Shown: positions 43,844 through 56,300 of the stretch, in pieces
How the letters are laid out: every line of letters starts with the position of its first letter
Numbering within the stretch: position 1 is the first letter of the stretch
Source: Phytophthora hibernalis
Taxonomy: Eukaryota > Oomycota > Peronosporomycetes > Peronosporales > Peronosporaceae
Assembly: GCA_012656075.1 (NCBI GenBank)
Contig: JAAKBF010000061.1
Span: 172,291-236,290, forward strand
Reading direction: 5' to 3'
DNA: 64,000 nucleotides
Notes under the pieces: generated by a model
The model's database searches: none
The model's input: only the letters and a program-made list of their open reading frames with translations
Told to the model about the DNA's origin: nothing
Made by a program: the position numbers and the translations under genes

Positions 43844-46364
43844 TTACTTCAAGGCCAATTTGTTGATTGCAGCATCGGTAAACTCCACGCGACGTGAAAG
43901 AACCTCCTTGACGCGAGCGGCTGGTAGTGTCCAAACCATTCCGCGGCGTCGGCGCCCGTATACGTCCAGTACATCCTGGGAGTGTCCACATTCAACACTT
44001 CCGATATTTGTGTCAGAGCAGCAAATGCCTCGCGTACTTCGTCACCAGCTCCACCTTCACCACTGAGGAACGTACTGATCACACGCATATCCTTGTCGAA
44101 TTGCAACGCACCAAGTTGGTTCACGCGTGTAGCTCGAGAGAGGAACCACGACTCGAGCTGTGTCGCCGAATATACTGCAATTCCCTGTACGATGGCGTGG
44201 TAGTTGCTACGGGATGTGTTCCCGCGAAAAGAGGCCAGCAGCGAACGCAAACCACGCACAAAAGCGTGTGCGAACGGGTCATTAGCCTCATTAAATGTGA
44301 ACAGCGCTTCAGTCAGTTCATACTGTACAGCGCTGCGTCTCGCAGACGATGACCCAGACGACGACAAAGCCGTTGCGGACGCAGCCAGAGCGGAAGATGC
44401 AGAAGATGGCGGCGACAGCAAACTGTTAAGATAGCTGGAAATCTTTGGTTCCAGGAGCTTGAGCAGTTTTTTCGAGATGCCAGTAGAAGCTGCTTCAGTT
44501 CGGCAGACGCATCTTCAAGTGCGTTCAGGCACGTCAAGATGTGTTGCGGCACCTCCGGAAACGCTTCAGGTAGTTCGTGCTCAAACTCACCTGTTAGCTG
44601 CGCAATATAACCGGAGGTGACCTCAAGACTGTTGAGTACAACATCGGGGGCGTGTTCCTTGCGCTGTTCCGGTGTCTGGGCGGGGATCTCGCCAGCTGCA
44701 ACACCACCTACAGGCCCCACAGTCTTGCTGAGTTTGGCAAATTGCTGCTGCATTTGGTCACGGAACTGTGCAGATGAGGCTGCCAACAGGCTCGCAGCGT
44801 CTCCTGCCGCGGCACTGTCCAGCTTGGCTGATGTTGTCATGTGCCGGATGCGGCCTCGCATTGTGTCACCCACAACGTCACGTAGCACCGTGTTAATCAT
44901 GTTGAGAACTCCAGCGGCGCAGTCAACATGGCCCGTTGCCAACGCTCGGAGACCTGAATTACGTGCCACGTAAAATACTTCATCAATAGCCGATGAAATC
45001 GGAAAGCATAGGAGTCCATCCTCGCTGTCTACCCCACCAGCTGCAGCATCAGTGCCGGCATCACCAGATGAAAAATGAAGTTCTTCCCATTGGAAGGCCT
45101 TGCGAGCAGCCTGGTTAAGGAGTGCGTTCTCGAAGACACAATAAAAGCCCGCTAATTCTTGTACAGATTTTCCTAGCTCGCTCTCCTGGATCGATGGTAG
45201 AACGGGATCATTTGCACCGCCACTCTCGGCCTTTCCAACTTCTGAGATCTCATCAACGGCTTCTTCATCTTCCGTCAACACTCGTGAGCGCATGAAGCGC
45301 TCATACGTCTGCGTGTGCTGAATCACAAGCGCCATTTCATTTAGCTGTTCGTTCATGACCGCCACACCATCCTCTCTGGGACTTCCCGGAGCAGATTGCA
45401 CGTTACGATTGCTAGCACCGCGGCTCGACGGCGACAACGGAGCTGTCGAAGTCGGCGATGCAGGTTCCAATCCATTCGTAATCCGCTCGTGAAATTTGCG
45501 CTGCGCCATGTAGGCATTCAACACAGCAACCGCCGACTGTTCTCCCAGCGAATACAACTTTGCCACAAATCGGTTCGGGCCATGAACCCTCTCAAAACAC
45601 TGTTCCAGCAGCCCCGTATGCTGCTGAGCTTCTTGTGCCACCTGATTAAACACTTCTGCGAGGTGGGTGATCAGCTCCTGAGTACTAAAGACACCCACAC
45701 GTGGATCTCGCTCGCTTTTCAGCTCTGCTTCCAGTGACTTGTGTACATGGTCCAGCAGCATCACCAATCCAAGTTCTTCATAGTCTTCTCCCACCACCTT
45801 AAAAAGCGGTGCGTACGTCTGCACTTTGCGACTGTCCCCTGCTTTTAGTCCGTCCTCGAATGCACCTTCAATGACCCCCTTGAGGTCGTTTTCAATAGTA
45901 TCCACGCGTAATTTATCCGCCACGTCCAACGGCATCTGCTGTTCAATATTCTTGAGCGTCTGCAGGAACGTAGCGGCCTCCGGATACCTCTGCTGCTGCA
46001 TGGCGCGTCGGATCCCCGCCAATGCGTTGCGCAGCGCCAGTAGCTGCGCCGACTGTTCCAACGCCACGCCCAAGCGCGACTGGATCACGTCCAGACGTCG
46101 CACCTCGCGCGTCATCTTCTCGGCCACGTCATTGGCGTTTGCGACGCGCTCCACGACGGCACCGGTCTGTGCACAGAGTACTGTGACGTCGGGAGTCAAT
46201 TGGCGCAGAGAACGCAGCGCGCGCTGAGCTGCCGCTTTCTCTGGGGCGGCGGGTGCCTTGTCGAACGCTTGAGACTCTTCACGCAGCGTCTGCTGCTGTT
46301 GTTTGACCGCTGCGAGTCGCGCCACGAGCGCCGCGTGCTGCTGGCGGCGCGATGGAGCTCCCAT
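43844..46364 (-). CDS. COG4: conserved oligomeric Golgi complex subunit 4 (two frameshifts)
   Basis: Lobe A subunit of the COG tether for retrograde vesicles in the Golgi. N-terminal helices (KMTREVRRLDVIQSRL, RNALAGIRRAMQQQRYPEAA) resemble human COG4. Middle: LYSLGEQSAVAVLNAYMAQR. The DEVFYVARNSGLRAL..HVDCAAGVLNMINTVLRD segment and the C-terminal NQLGALQFDKDMRVISTFLSG, SEVLNVDTPRMYW and KEVLSRRVEF are diagnostic. Frames break near 44480 (an AAAAAA run) and near 43918. The final residues AAINKLALK precede the stop at 43844. Total of about 839 residues against 785 in human; the excess is in low-complexity loops. No introns seen. Confidence 0.9.
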
Positions 46365-46996
46365 TATTGTCAGCTATGGGCGACTTGTTAAATGTAAGGT
46401 GCATATTGTCTAATCAAGTGTCGTACACGTTTTAATAGCGAACCTCATTTTGGCCAATGAAACGCGCTGTGGACAGTTCTACAGGTATTATTAATAAAAG
46501 TCAGAGTTGGATACCGGTACAAGAGCAGAAAAGCTCGCCAACTTTTAGCGAATCAAAACCGTCCAACCTTTCCAAACGCTTGGTCCAGGAAAGCAGATCG
46601 CAAGATGCTGACAAAAAGCGGGGACAAGCTGCTGCTGAAGGGGATTCGGGCTGCATGGAGGAATCGGTTGCAACTGAGCGCAGACAGCGAAGACTCAAGC
46701 GATGAGAACGATAATACGAGAATGCATGAAGCACACAATACAGTGTAGCCATAGCACAATGCGTCTGTGTAGGCACCATAAAAACTGGCCAGCACAATAA
46801 GATTCGCACCTGTAGCCTTGCTACACAATGCGATAGGACAGCGCAGGAAGCACGCAAACGGGGCGTGGGAAGGAGTAATCTGACCAACCAGCACCTGCCA
46901 TTAAGTCAGGTGGCAGATGCCTGCCATTGGCGGTTTGTGTCGAGCAGTTGCGGTGCGTGACCCACACAATTTCCTGAAAGCCCCACCCGAGCAAGC
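46365..46996. other. intergenic region between COG4 and MULE, with one small ORF
   Basis: Contains an 82-codon plus-strand frame (46457-46705, MKRAVDSSTGIINKSQSWIP, Lys/Ser/Glu-rich, no hydrophobic segment) preceded by a CCAAT sequence (GGCCAATG) at 46453. It might be a small basic protein, but nothing confirms it. No RxLR or other effector motif is present. The right part may hold the left end of the Mutator-like element. The motif CAGGTGGCAGATGCCTGCC near 46910 is partly palindromic. Confidence 0.35.
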
Positions 46997-48740
46997 ATGC
47001 CGAGGCAGGCGAGCTGGCGTGAGAGGGCTGTCGACGTCGACGACGCTGAAGCCGAAGCGGTGTTGGCGTCGTTCAAGTCCTTTGACATTAACAAGAGCCA
47101 AACGATGGTTTGCACGATCTGCTCAGGCGCGGAGCACAAGATGCGCTACCGCCTGCTCGAGTGCGGCTCTGAATCGTGTAGCGAGGCGAGCCCATTGAAG
47201 TGCGCGTGGCGTGGGAAGATGGTCACGTGCTTGGACTCTGAGCACGCGTCCATCTTCGAGTTTGAAGATCACAACTCACATGTCGTCTGCCCAGGGCGCA
47301 AGAAGCTTACTCTGGCGCAGAAGGCGTTCTGCCGCGACCTGGCGGAGAACCAGTTGCGCCCGATGAGGATTCGGCATGCGCTCTCTCGCAAGTTCGGTAC
47401 CCCCTTGGAGGAGTTGCCCGGCCTGAAAACGGTGCAGAACTTCGTAAACCACTACGGCCGGACACAGATGGAGAACCACGACCGCATCCAGGAGATCACG
47501 ACGTGGATCCGTGATCACGCGTACAGTGGGTCCGAGACGATGACCCAGCCTTTCACGTTCGCATGGGATATGGACAACCTAGGCAAGCCAATAGTTGGCA
47601 ACGGCTCCGACAAGACGCCGTTCTTGGTGGGCATCTCGACGAAGGCGCTGATGTTGAGGCTGGCGGTGCCGCCCGATAGCTTCATCCTGCACTTGGACGG
47701 CACTTGCAAGACCAACCAGTGCGACTACCCCGTCCTGGTTGTGGGGGTGTCGGACCGGTCGCGGAGGTTCCACCTGGTCGCGTTATTCATTATGTCCCAA
47801 GAGACACAGCCAATCTTCCAGGCTGCCCTGCTTTCGCTACGCCGGCTTTACTTATGGATCTCAGACAAACATCTTACTGTACACTTCGCAATGGCTGATG
47901 GAGACAAGGCGCAATGCAACGCGCTCGCTGCAGTTTTCGGAGACAACCCGCGTTATCGCTTCCTGATGTGCTTCTTTCATGTTATGAAGAAGATCCAGGA
48001 GCGGGTTAAGCTACTTTCCTCGGTTGCACAAGCTCGAGTTCTACGAGAGAGATACGACCTGCACTTCGCTCGTAGTCATACGGAATATCCGCAGATGCTG
48101 CGTCCCATGTTGCGCGGATGGATGATTGAGCCTACTCTGATTCCTTTTGCGCATTACGTATACGGGCAATGGCTGACCGGACACTTCACGGCATGGCAGG
48201 TGTTCGCAACTCCGCCTGGATTCGTGTCCAAGAACAATCCCGCCGAGACATTCAACGCCTTGTTGAAGCGCGACTACACGCTGCGCCGCCGGCTCAAAAT
48301 GGGTACGCTTTTAAGGGAGCTGAGCGCGTGCTGCCAAGATCAGTCGAGTAGTGCGAGAGCGTTCGAGCTCACGGTGTGTCCGGCAGCAACCCTCACACGG
48401 AGGGTGTCGGAGTTGATGCGCGAGAAATTTGTTGGGTGTGGCAGAAGACCAGGACCTAGATGCTGTGCGCGCTGGAGCCTGCTGCATTCTCCGGGTGATC
48501 TCTCTGCCAGCCCCGCGGACTCGCGTTGCACCCAATAAGCGCAGTGAAGAGGCCATCGCTGTAACGGCGCAAATGGGCGTGAACTACGCCAGGAAGGAAT
48601 ACGAAGAACAACCGCGTGATGGCTGGCCCGTTGACACACTGCGTCAATGGTGCCCGTGTGACTACTGGTTCGTCTTTGGAGCATGTATCCACGTCCTATT
48701 CACACTGCTCACGTCGATAGTGGTGGTAGGGAAGTGTTGA
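46997..48740 (+). pseudogene. Mutator-like (MULE) transposase (one frameshift)
   Basis: Starts MPRQASWRERAVDVDDAEAE at 46997. A Cys-rich N-terminal domain (ICSGAEHKMRYRLLECG) precedes the MULE core: first Asp in FILHLDGTCKTN, second in HFAMADGDKAQCNAL, then FLMCFFHVMKKIQ and the Glu in SKNNPAETFNALLKRDYTLR. After a one-base shift near 48435 the C-terminus continues to a SWIM zinc finger (WCPCDYWFVFGACIH), typical of MULE transposases. Only this break separates it from an intact gene. I could not find convincing terminal inverted repeats or a 9-bp target duplication, so element limits are unknown. Confidence 0.85.
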
Positions 48741-49046
48741 TCAACAGACGCAAGAGAAAACGAGGCGAAGTTGCTGTGCTTCCAGACCTCGGACGTCTTC
48801 CCTCAATTGGCGCCGCGCTGAGTTTGATTTGATACAGCGTCCCCGCTTGGGCGATTAAAGGCATTGATAGTTTTCGCGTATACATACTTGCATGTTTGCT
48901 ATGTAAAACGTACGAGCGATTTAATGTAACTTCAATACTAATGTTGTGAATATCTCCTGCATTCAACCATGGCGACTAATGGTGGATTTATGTGAACGCA
49001 TGTCTAGTTAAGCCAAGGATGCGTGGACTGGATGCGAGGAAGTTCC
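48741..49046. other. short intergenic stretch between MULE and SET genes
   Basis: About 300 bp between two convergent mobile or decayed genes. No RNA gene or clear repeat seen. Confidence 0.4.
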
Positions 49047-50467
49047 TCATGTCGCTGACCTACTCCTCTTCGCTACTTCTTTTTCGGCTACCTCACCGAG
49101 CCGGTGTTTCCAGCACCGATCGCACGCGCACTTAAACCAACGCTCGTTACCGTAATGCACGGTAATCTGGGCACCAGCAGCTACGTTCTTAATCATTTTG
49201 ACGAGCACTCTCACGCGAGAGCGCGTCTGCTGTTCAACGAAGGCTGCGTTAGGCTCGCAGGAATGACACACAAAGCGGGTTATCGACCCGCACCTCAGCG
49301 CATCCACGTAGACGTAGTTTCCATTCACAGATTTGGCGTTGTAGAATAGAGTGTAGCCACTGTTGTGTTTCAATGCTTGATCAGGTTGCCCTTCGATGAC
49401 AGCACGGAACTCCGCCAGCTCCCCGCAGTATTCGCCTAAAACGTCGCCTACATCCAGAACCGTGGTTATATATACTCCAAGGCCTATACGGCCCGTGTCG
49501 AACAGCTTCAGCGTGCCCAGCGTCCGCGGAGCATTGCTGCACTTCGCTCCGAGCTTGCAGTACTTTGGAGTGCAGAACGAAGCGGACGCCACGTTCGATC
49601 ATATGTCCCAAAAGCAGTCGCCGAAGCACTCACAGGCGTCGAAGCTCCCTATGTCTGGAAATTTAACGCCGTTGCGCTTGCATGTACTGATTTGCTCAAT
49701 TTCTGCTGGCCAGGGCATCGTCCGGCAAAGAGTGCGACCCTCCTTCTCCGCGGGGGCTACGAGCAAAGTGCGTCTAGTGTGCAGGCTCTCGAGCTGTTCC
49801 TTCACTTCGGGATTGTTCTGCAGGGCCTTGATCTCGACAGCCTTGAAAGTGTTGGCATGGTAGATCTCCCTACCGCTCTTTGTAATAGCACATTTCGCCA
49901 GGTGCCGCCGCTTCCTTGATCTGGGGATATGCCACTGGACCCGCTTCTTCTTGGCCTGGTGGCGGATCTTGGCGCGAGCGTGGCGGTTCGGAATCGACTG
50001 CACGTATGCAGCCGCCTCCTTCTCACTAACTGAGCTTGTCTGGTCATCAGCAGCATCCAACTGCATCTCGCTGTCCTCTTCAGAGGACACCAAGTCGATT
50101 ATCTGCTGAATTGCAGACTTTTGGTACCTTCCCGCGTTTGGTTCACTTGTGAATGATGTGGGGAAGCTCCTTTGCCCGTTTCCACCGCTATCGGGAACTC
50201 GACGTTCTTGCCGACGTTAACACGGGTTACGACGGCGCGGCGATATCCTCGGCGGTTGCCACACACGAACGCGCGGGAAAAATACTCGACTGCATCTCCT
50301 GCGTTGAGCGCCTCCGGTGGTAGCTCCGAAGCGCTGAGGCCCGGTATCTTGGACGGGTGGGTACTGGACGCGCAGCAAGCGCTTCCAGGTCGGCGGAGCA
50401 ACTTCTGTCTGGGTGGCGGCGGCAGCAATGATTCAGGAGTGAACCACCCCAAATTCCAGTGGTCCAC
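49047..50467 (-). pseudogene. SET-domain lysine methyltransferase, decayed
   Basis: N-terminal region (SELPPEALNAGDAVEYFSR, RRAVVTRVNVGKNVEF, frame 50467-50099) is followed after a shift by a charged linker (KIRHQAKKKRVQWHIPRSRK) and an AWS-like Cys cluster (DACECFGDCFWDI). There an in-frame TGA at 49599 interrupts. The same frame continues with FCTPKYCKLGAKCSN and the SET core GLGVYITTVLDVGDVLGEYC, YVYVDALRCGSITRFVCHSC, EPNAAFVEQ, VHYGNERWFKCACDRC (post-SET CxCxxC). The conserved NHSCxPN motif reads CHSCEPN, losing the Asn that helps bind AdoMet. With a stop, a shift and a catalytic substitution this copy is probably inactive. Layout AWS-SET-postSET suggests the SET2/ASH1 group. Confidence 0.75.
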
Positions 50468-50506
50468 TCTAAATTGCAGTGCACCACCCCAATTTCAGAT
50501 GCACAT
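50440..50506. repeat. imperfect tandem repeat CACCCCAAATT
   Basis: Three imperfect copies of a ~22-bp unit of the type ACCACCCCAAATTCCAGTGG lie just upstream of the SET pseudogene. They may mark the end of a mobile segment. Confidence 0.5.
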
Positions 50507-51703
50507 CTCGGGTGATGCGCATCCCCTAAGCGGATGTGCGCAGCCGGGCAGCGGGGCATGCGAGCCCGCCCTGGCTGTGTAGATGGGTTACTGTGTTTAT
50601 CAGCTTTTCATTGTGAAAGTTATATTTCCTCCGATAATACACTCTTTGTCTCGCTCTATCTCGTGCTGGACGCACAACGCTACGTTACGCGTCCTAAATG
50701 CGTGACGAGTGTGGAGCTACATGTAATGGAACTTCAACGGACGTTGGGATCGATGGATGGCCAAGGCCCTTGGACATCCATCGATCGAGTGCCGGGCACT
50801 CTGCCGATTACCTTTCTGTCGGGGGCCGTACATCAGAGTCTGTGTCTGCTAAACGTGTCGTCCATGCATTGCTAAGCTTAAAGTCGGAGGTTATTTGTTG
50901 ACCTGGAGAGCAGGAACGTCGTGAAATCTCCGTTGTCCCTCGCGGTGGTTTCGGCGTATCACCCCCTCCTTTTCTTCTTCTTCCTGGGTGCAGCAGCAGC
51001 CGTGACGGTAGGCACGACAGAAGCCCCCTTCTCTCCATCGGATGCGGCTTCGTTGTCCTTCATGTGATTTTTGTGCATGCGTCAGCTCTCTTGGTTCCAA
51101 GCCCAGATCTTTTGGAATCCAAGAGAATTTAAGCCAATGAAAACGGACCCAAACGTATTTTGTCTCTTGAAAATAGCTCTTGTATCCAACTCTGGATACC
51201 ACTATTAGTGGTACCTAATTTAATAATTAAACATGCACTTCACATGTCAGTTGTAGTACAAAGAAAGGTTATTTTTAAAATAACCTTCCTTTGAAAAAGG
51301 TATTTTAATGGTATTTTTAAAAATACCACAAGGTGGGAACTCGGTCTTAAAGGCGAAGTTTGCAATGAGCAGCGAAGTGCATGCACACGATTTCGAGGCA
51401 ATATGCGGTTGCCAACGATGGGTTTTCAAACCAAGTTAGAGCATCTCCACCGGTAATAAAGTTTGCAAAATAATGACAGTGTTAGAGCATTTTTACGGTG
51501 ATTTAAAAAAAACGAAGCGACACGATGACGTCAACAAAAAATAGAAAGACTTTTGTCTCCTGACGTTGAGTGACGGTGATTACGAAGATAACGTTGAGCA
51601 ATGGCTACATGGTCTATTGCTGGCAACCCAGCAGCTCAATCACTTTCAAACAAGTCTCAAAGCCCATAAACCAAAAACCACCAACCTCCATCCGCCTCAA
51701 ACC
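50507..51703. other. intergenic region with short hairpins
   Basis: No supported gene. It holds TACCACTATTAGTGGTA (about 51196-51212), GGTTATTTTTAAAATAACC (about 51267-51286) and GGTATTTTTAAAAATACC (about 51310-51328). The words GTTAGAGCATCTCCACCGG and GTTAGAGCATTTTTACGG (about 51434-51500) resemble the MITE end at 25895. This looks like degraded MITE DNA upstream of the dehydrogenase. Confidence 0.5.
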
Positions 51704-52490
51704 ATGCCGACCACCAAGAAGACGGTTCTCATCACTGGTAGCACGCGTAGCATCGGCCTCGCCTTGGCCGAGCACTACACCAAGAACGGATGGAACGTCA
51801 TCGGCACGACCCGCGCCAGCAGCAACACCAACGACGTACGCCAACCTTGCTGTTACGCCTCTTAACTATTGTTGCTAACTTTGTTTTGGACAGCTTGAGG
51901 CACTCTCGCCCTTCAAAACCGTCACGCTGGACTCGAGTGACGAAGCTTCGGTGCTCGCCGCTGCCCGTGATCTCGAGGGTGTGTCCATCGACCTGCTCAT
52001 CAATAACGCTGGCATCTACGTCGAAGACGACCTCAAGTCGGTCACCAAAGACGGATTCATGCGCCAGTTCGAGGTGAATGCTGTGGGTCCGTTCCTCGTC
52101 ACTCGAGCCTTGCTACCCAACCTGGAGCTCGCGGCCAAGAAGAACGGCTCTGCCACCGTCGCCCAAGTCTCGTCGTTAGTGGGCAGTATCGGCAGCAACG
52201 TCGAGGAAACCCACGGCTTCTTCGGCCACTCGTATGGCTACTCGCCCTCCAAGGCCGCTCTCAACATGATCACCCGCTCGTTGTCGGTCGGATTACGCGA
52301 CAGCAACATCATGTTTGTGACGCTCAATCCTGGCTACGTGGCCACCGACATGAACGACCACAAGGGGTGGCTTGAGGCATCTGTCTCGGCCGCGTCGATG
52401 GCTAAAATCGTGGCCGACTTGACGATGAAGGACACCGGAAAGTTCTACAACGCTGACATGAAGCTCGGCGACTTCGAGCTGCCGTGGTAA
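51704..52490 (+). CDS. short-chain dehydrogenase/reductase
   Basis: Classical SDR of 242 residues. ATG at 51704; intron 51836-51893 (GTACGC..GGACAG). Cofactor loop TVLITGSTRSIGLALAEHY, then DLLINNAGIYVEDDL (NNAG), catalytic Ser in VAQVSSLVGSIGS, and YxxxK in YGYSPSKAALNM. TLNPGYVATDMN is the usual PG motif. Resembles C-factor/carbonyl-reductase-like SDRs; substrate unknown. The start of the coding frame lies after about 140 bp of open frame lacking conserved content, so 51704 is preferred. NADP preference is suggested by Arg in the STRS loop but is not certain. Confidence 0.88.
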
Positions 52491-52641
52491 AGCTGCTGAA
52501 GGCTGAATGCCGCTGCAACCGCGGCATTACGATCAAGCGGCAAAAGGTAACTACAGTACATGTAAGCTTACATGTTACTTCGAAGTAGGTAGTTCCAGTA
52601 CCAGTACAGACAGCTTGAGTACATGTAACACCTCCCAAACC

Positions 52642-53178
52642 TATACACCGTTCACTCTATTAATAATTAGTCGTGCTTCGAATTTAGTCATGCTTCTGTA
52701 CACCGTTCACCCTAATTAGTGGTGCCACGACTATTTACCGTGTACGGCTCGAAGTCCTCCCAGCCTTGTTTTGAAACCCGTCCTTCTCAAAAACTACTTA
52801 CCAACATTAAGAGTAAAATACACTACGTAACCGGCCTTGTGGGCTCTTTTCTTGATTTAAAGTAAAAATGAAAATATTTTTCAAAACCTGTGGAATGATT
52901 ACCAAAGGTGCATGACTGTTTAGGTCACACGACTAATTAGGGTGAACGGTGTACTTTTTCGTGACACCACGGACAACAAAATTTCCCAGAAGAGTTCAAA
53001 AGAGCACAAAGACAGCGGATTTGAACAGATCTCGCCGAGCCGAAGCCAATCATGATTTTACTTTCTTTAAAAATTAAATATTGTTATCACAAGATCAATT
53101 CACAAGTTCGACTTTCTCCGACAAAAATCGTAAACCATAATTAGTCAGGGTCAGACTGATTAGAATGAACGGTGTATA
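52642..53178. mobile_element. nested inverted-repeat (MITE-like) DNA
   Basis: The outer pair is TATACACCGTTCACTCTAT at 52642 and its complement ATTAGAATGAACGGTGTATA ending at 53178. The inner pair is GTACACCGTTCACCCTAATT at 52698 and the complement ending at 52954 (AATTAGGGTGAACGGTGTAC), giving a 257-bp inner element. All four ends share the core ACACCGTTCA. No coding capacity. It looks like one MITE family member inside or beside another. Confidence 0.7.
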
Positions 53179-53320
53179 AAACGAAAGTAAATTACAAAAG
53201 CTTAAATTACATTTATACTTCCAAGTTCTCAGTGCAGCTCATTTTTTAAATGATTTAAAAATTACGCATGTGTGTTGTAAACACATAAAGACACAATTTG
53301 GAACACAACTGCTGACAAGA

Positions 53321-56300
53321 ATGGAGGTGGTGGCGTATGTGGAGCTGTGTACGCGTCTGTCGCGCTTCGTGCAGCTTCAGCCGACGAACGACAACTGTAA
53401 GGAGCTGCACGGGGTTCTGGATGACTTGGTAGCGCTGTATGACCGCGTTGAACTCCTTTCTACGCCTACGAAACTGGCAGTTGATGCGCCTCTCGTGGGG
53501 TTCGCGGCCATGGACGACCTGGTGTTGCTCTCGATACACAAGATGCTGGGGACCTTCATTCTCAGCTCATCGTCTGCGTCACTTCAAGAGCGGTCGTTTG
53601 TGGTGTTTTCGCGTGTTTTACAGCGTTGCAAGCCTCGGATGGGGGAATCAACGCTGCTGGACAGTTGCAGCGTCGACTGAGCTTCGTGCAGAGCTGCGTG
53701 GTGTATCTGCCGCCCCTCCAGAGGCCAGTGATGGAGGAGATTATGTTCCTGGGAGGATGACACTTGCGGCTCAGCCGGAGGAGCTGAGACTTGCCATTCT
53801 GCAGAGTCTACGGGGGTTGCTGGGGGAGATCTGGGGGAGCAGAACCAGATGCTGCAGCTTCAAGTCGATCAGCAGCACTTTTTCGCCTATTTAGTCGCGT
53901 CGCTACTGCATGTGGCGCAACGAGATCGGTGCCGGGGGCAGCTTTGCAGGCGATTGAAGTGCTAAAAACGTTCTACTTTTCGTGCGTGACCCACAGACGC
54001 TGAGGCAGTACTTACCTGGCGTCGCTGCTGGATTGTGGAAAAGCGCAAATGCGCCGCAACAGGCGTCCAAGGTGATCGTTGCTGCGCTACAATGTCTAGC
54101 GAAGGGGCTGGATCTCTGCATTGGCGATGATCATTTATCAGTGGGAGGAACCCAGAAGCAGCCGCAGTTCACACTTGAAGCGATTCGACACTCAGTAGAA
54201 TCAAACGGGAAGAAATCGGATATCACACAACTTGGTAAGTCAACAGAGGTTTCGCCAAGCGAAAGTGACAAGTGGCTCGAGACAACTGCTTTTAATCTGG
54301 ATCTGCTGCTGTCACGGATGTTCGCTGCCAGTGCCACGGCTGTTGCTACTGGAACAGTACAGGCTTGCCACGATCATCCTGGCGAGTCCGTTGCGCGCTG
54401 GCAGAACTTTGTGGAATAGTGATGTTGCGGTGTCGTCAATCCCTTCGTGTATCATTTTTCCGGTGCTATGATGAACTACTGGTCCTTCGTGGCGACTCAA
54501 CTGCAGAGGTCGCTCAGGCAGCAGACAGTGTCCTACAAAAGCTGCAGATATCGGCGCTTTCTGCGGGGGAGCGGTTGCGTTTACTACCAGAGATGGCAGA
54601 TCGCTTTCAAGTGCTCCTATCGACGCTTGTCCTCAAGGTTGCTAACGAGCATGAGGCAACTAAGGTGCATCTTGTTCGCACACTTCGCGGATATGTGTCA
54701 TTTCTGGGATCCAACCTTACACCATATCTGGACGCATCTATGGAGAGTAATTACAACTCGCTTTGCCGTGTGGTGTCATTTGCCGCGCTTGATATTGAGT
54801 TGGTTGTCAATCAAACCTTGCCTAACCCAACAAACACTGAAGAAAGTAACGGCTATCCCGAAACACGCGTTGTAGTCTCACAATTCCAGAAGCGCTTGCG
54901 ATTTTTCAATGAAGAAGCTTCAGTTCGTGAGGTATTGGCATTGGTGCGTGCAATTGGTGCCGTCTCAACCCCAGCTGGCTTCATTGATTGCGCTTTCACG
55001 CTATTATCCGAAGCAGATATGAAAACTGGGAATGCGGAGGTTGTACTGGTTCTAAACGAATTTCTACGGGCTTATTGTCCAAGCAGCGAGAATACCCACT
55101 CGAATGAATCCGTAGATGTGCACCTTGTTGGGCGCGTTCTAGAAGACTTGTTGGCTCTACAAGCGTGGGATGAGCAAAATTCTAATCGCGGTGCTAGTAA
55201 AGCGCTCGTGTCCCAGCGCGCATTAATGGTGGAATGTGTTGGTGTATGTGCAGAGATTCTGGGCGCCGAGTTCAAGCTGTTTCTTCTGCATGTGCTGTAT
55301 CCGTTGGTGGAACAACTTGGCTCACACAACGTGGAAGTAGAGCGAGCGGCGCTGGCAGCGTTGGAGAAGGTGCGCTTCTTTACGGGTTATGAATCCATCG
55401 AGGCACTTTTCCAGACTAACATGGATTATTTTGTGGATGCGCTGTGCGCACGCCTAGAACAATTAGATACGTACCCGATGACTGCATTCGTCGTTGAGGC
55501 ACTGCTAAGGCACACTCGATTGGCATCTTTGCCGCTTGTAGACGAAGTGGCTTCATCACTACTTCGCAGTGTCGACCTGTATCAAGATTCGCCTCACGTT
55601 GACAGTCTTTTCCGTGCGCTCAAGCACCTACTAAGGAGTATTGCGCGGGATGCTGAAGAATCTGAAGTTACCATAGTTCCAGTACTCGGTGACGACAGAA
55701 TGGAGAAAAAGTAGGGTCTCGCTCACTTCTGAAGGATTTTATTCATGAGATGAAGGTGCTGGCGAACGATGGGATTGATGCTCTCAATATTGAAGAAGAG
55801 GACGAAGATGAAGAGAAGCAAGCTGCTCCAGGACAACCTGAACCGCCTAGTATGAAAGGAGCTATGCCCCTCGAGTATGATGAAGTCCAGCCTGATGATA
55901 AAGATGACAGCCAAGAGAAGGACAACAATTCGACCGATTCAGGTTATCGCACGCTCGTCATTGATATCATGGACCGATGTGGTTATTTTCTCGTGGATTC
56001 CGATCCTATCGCGTGCTGTCTTGTGTTATCTTTGATTGATGAGGGCGTACGCTTCCTTTCGCGGCATCAAAAACAATTATTGCCTCTCGTCGCGCGCATG
56101 TGGCCCGAGTTGTTGCCTCGACTGCGTGTGGACAACCGTGCCATTATCACCGGCACGATCCGTGTCCTTGCCACTCTTGCTGAAGTTGCCGGTGATTTCG
56201 TTGGTGATCGCTTTGTAGAGACCGTGTGGCCAATTTTCCGGTCACAAATTCAATCTATTGATTTTGGTACCGACGCGAAATCGCAGCTTACGCGATCCAT

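Noticed and set aside
46457..46705. Candidate small secreted effector
   Set aside because: No signal peptide and no RxLR, LFLAK or similar motif; composition is just basic and Ser-rich.
50534..50875. 113-codon plus-strand ORF
   Set aside because: No conserved features, atypical Cys-rich low-information sequence, and no neighbouring signals of a gene.
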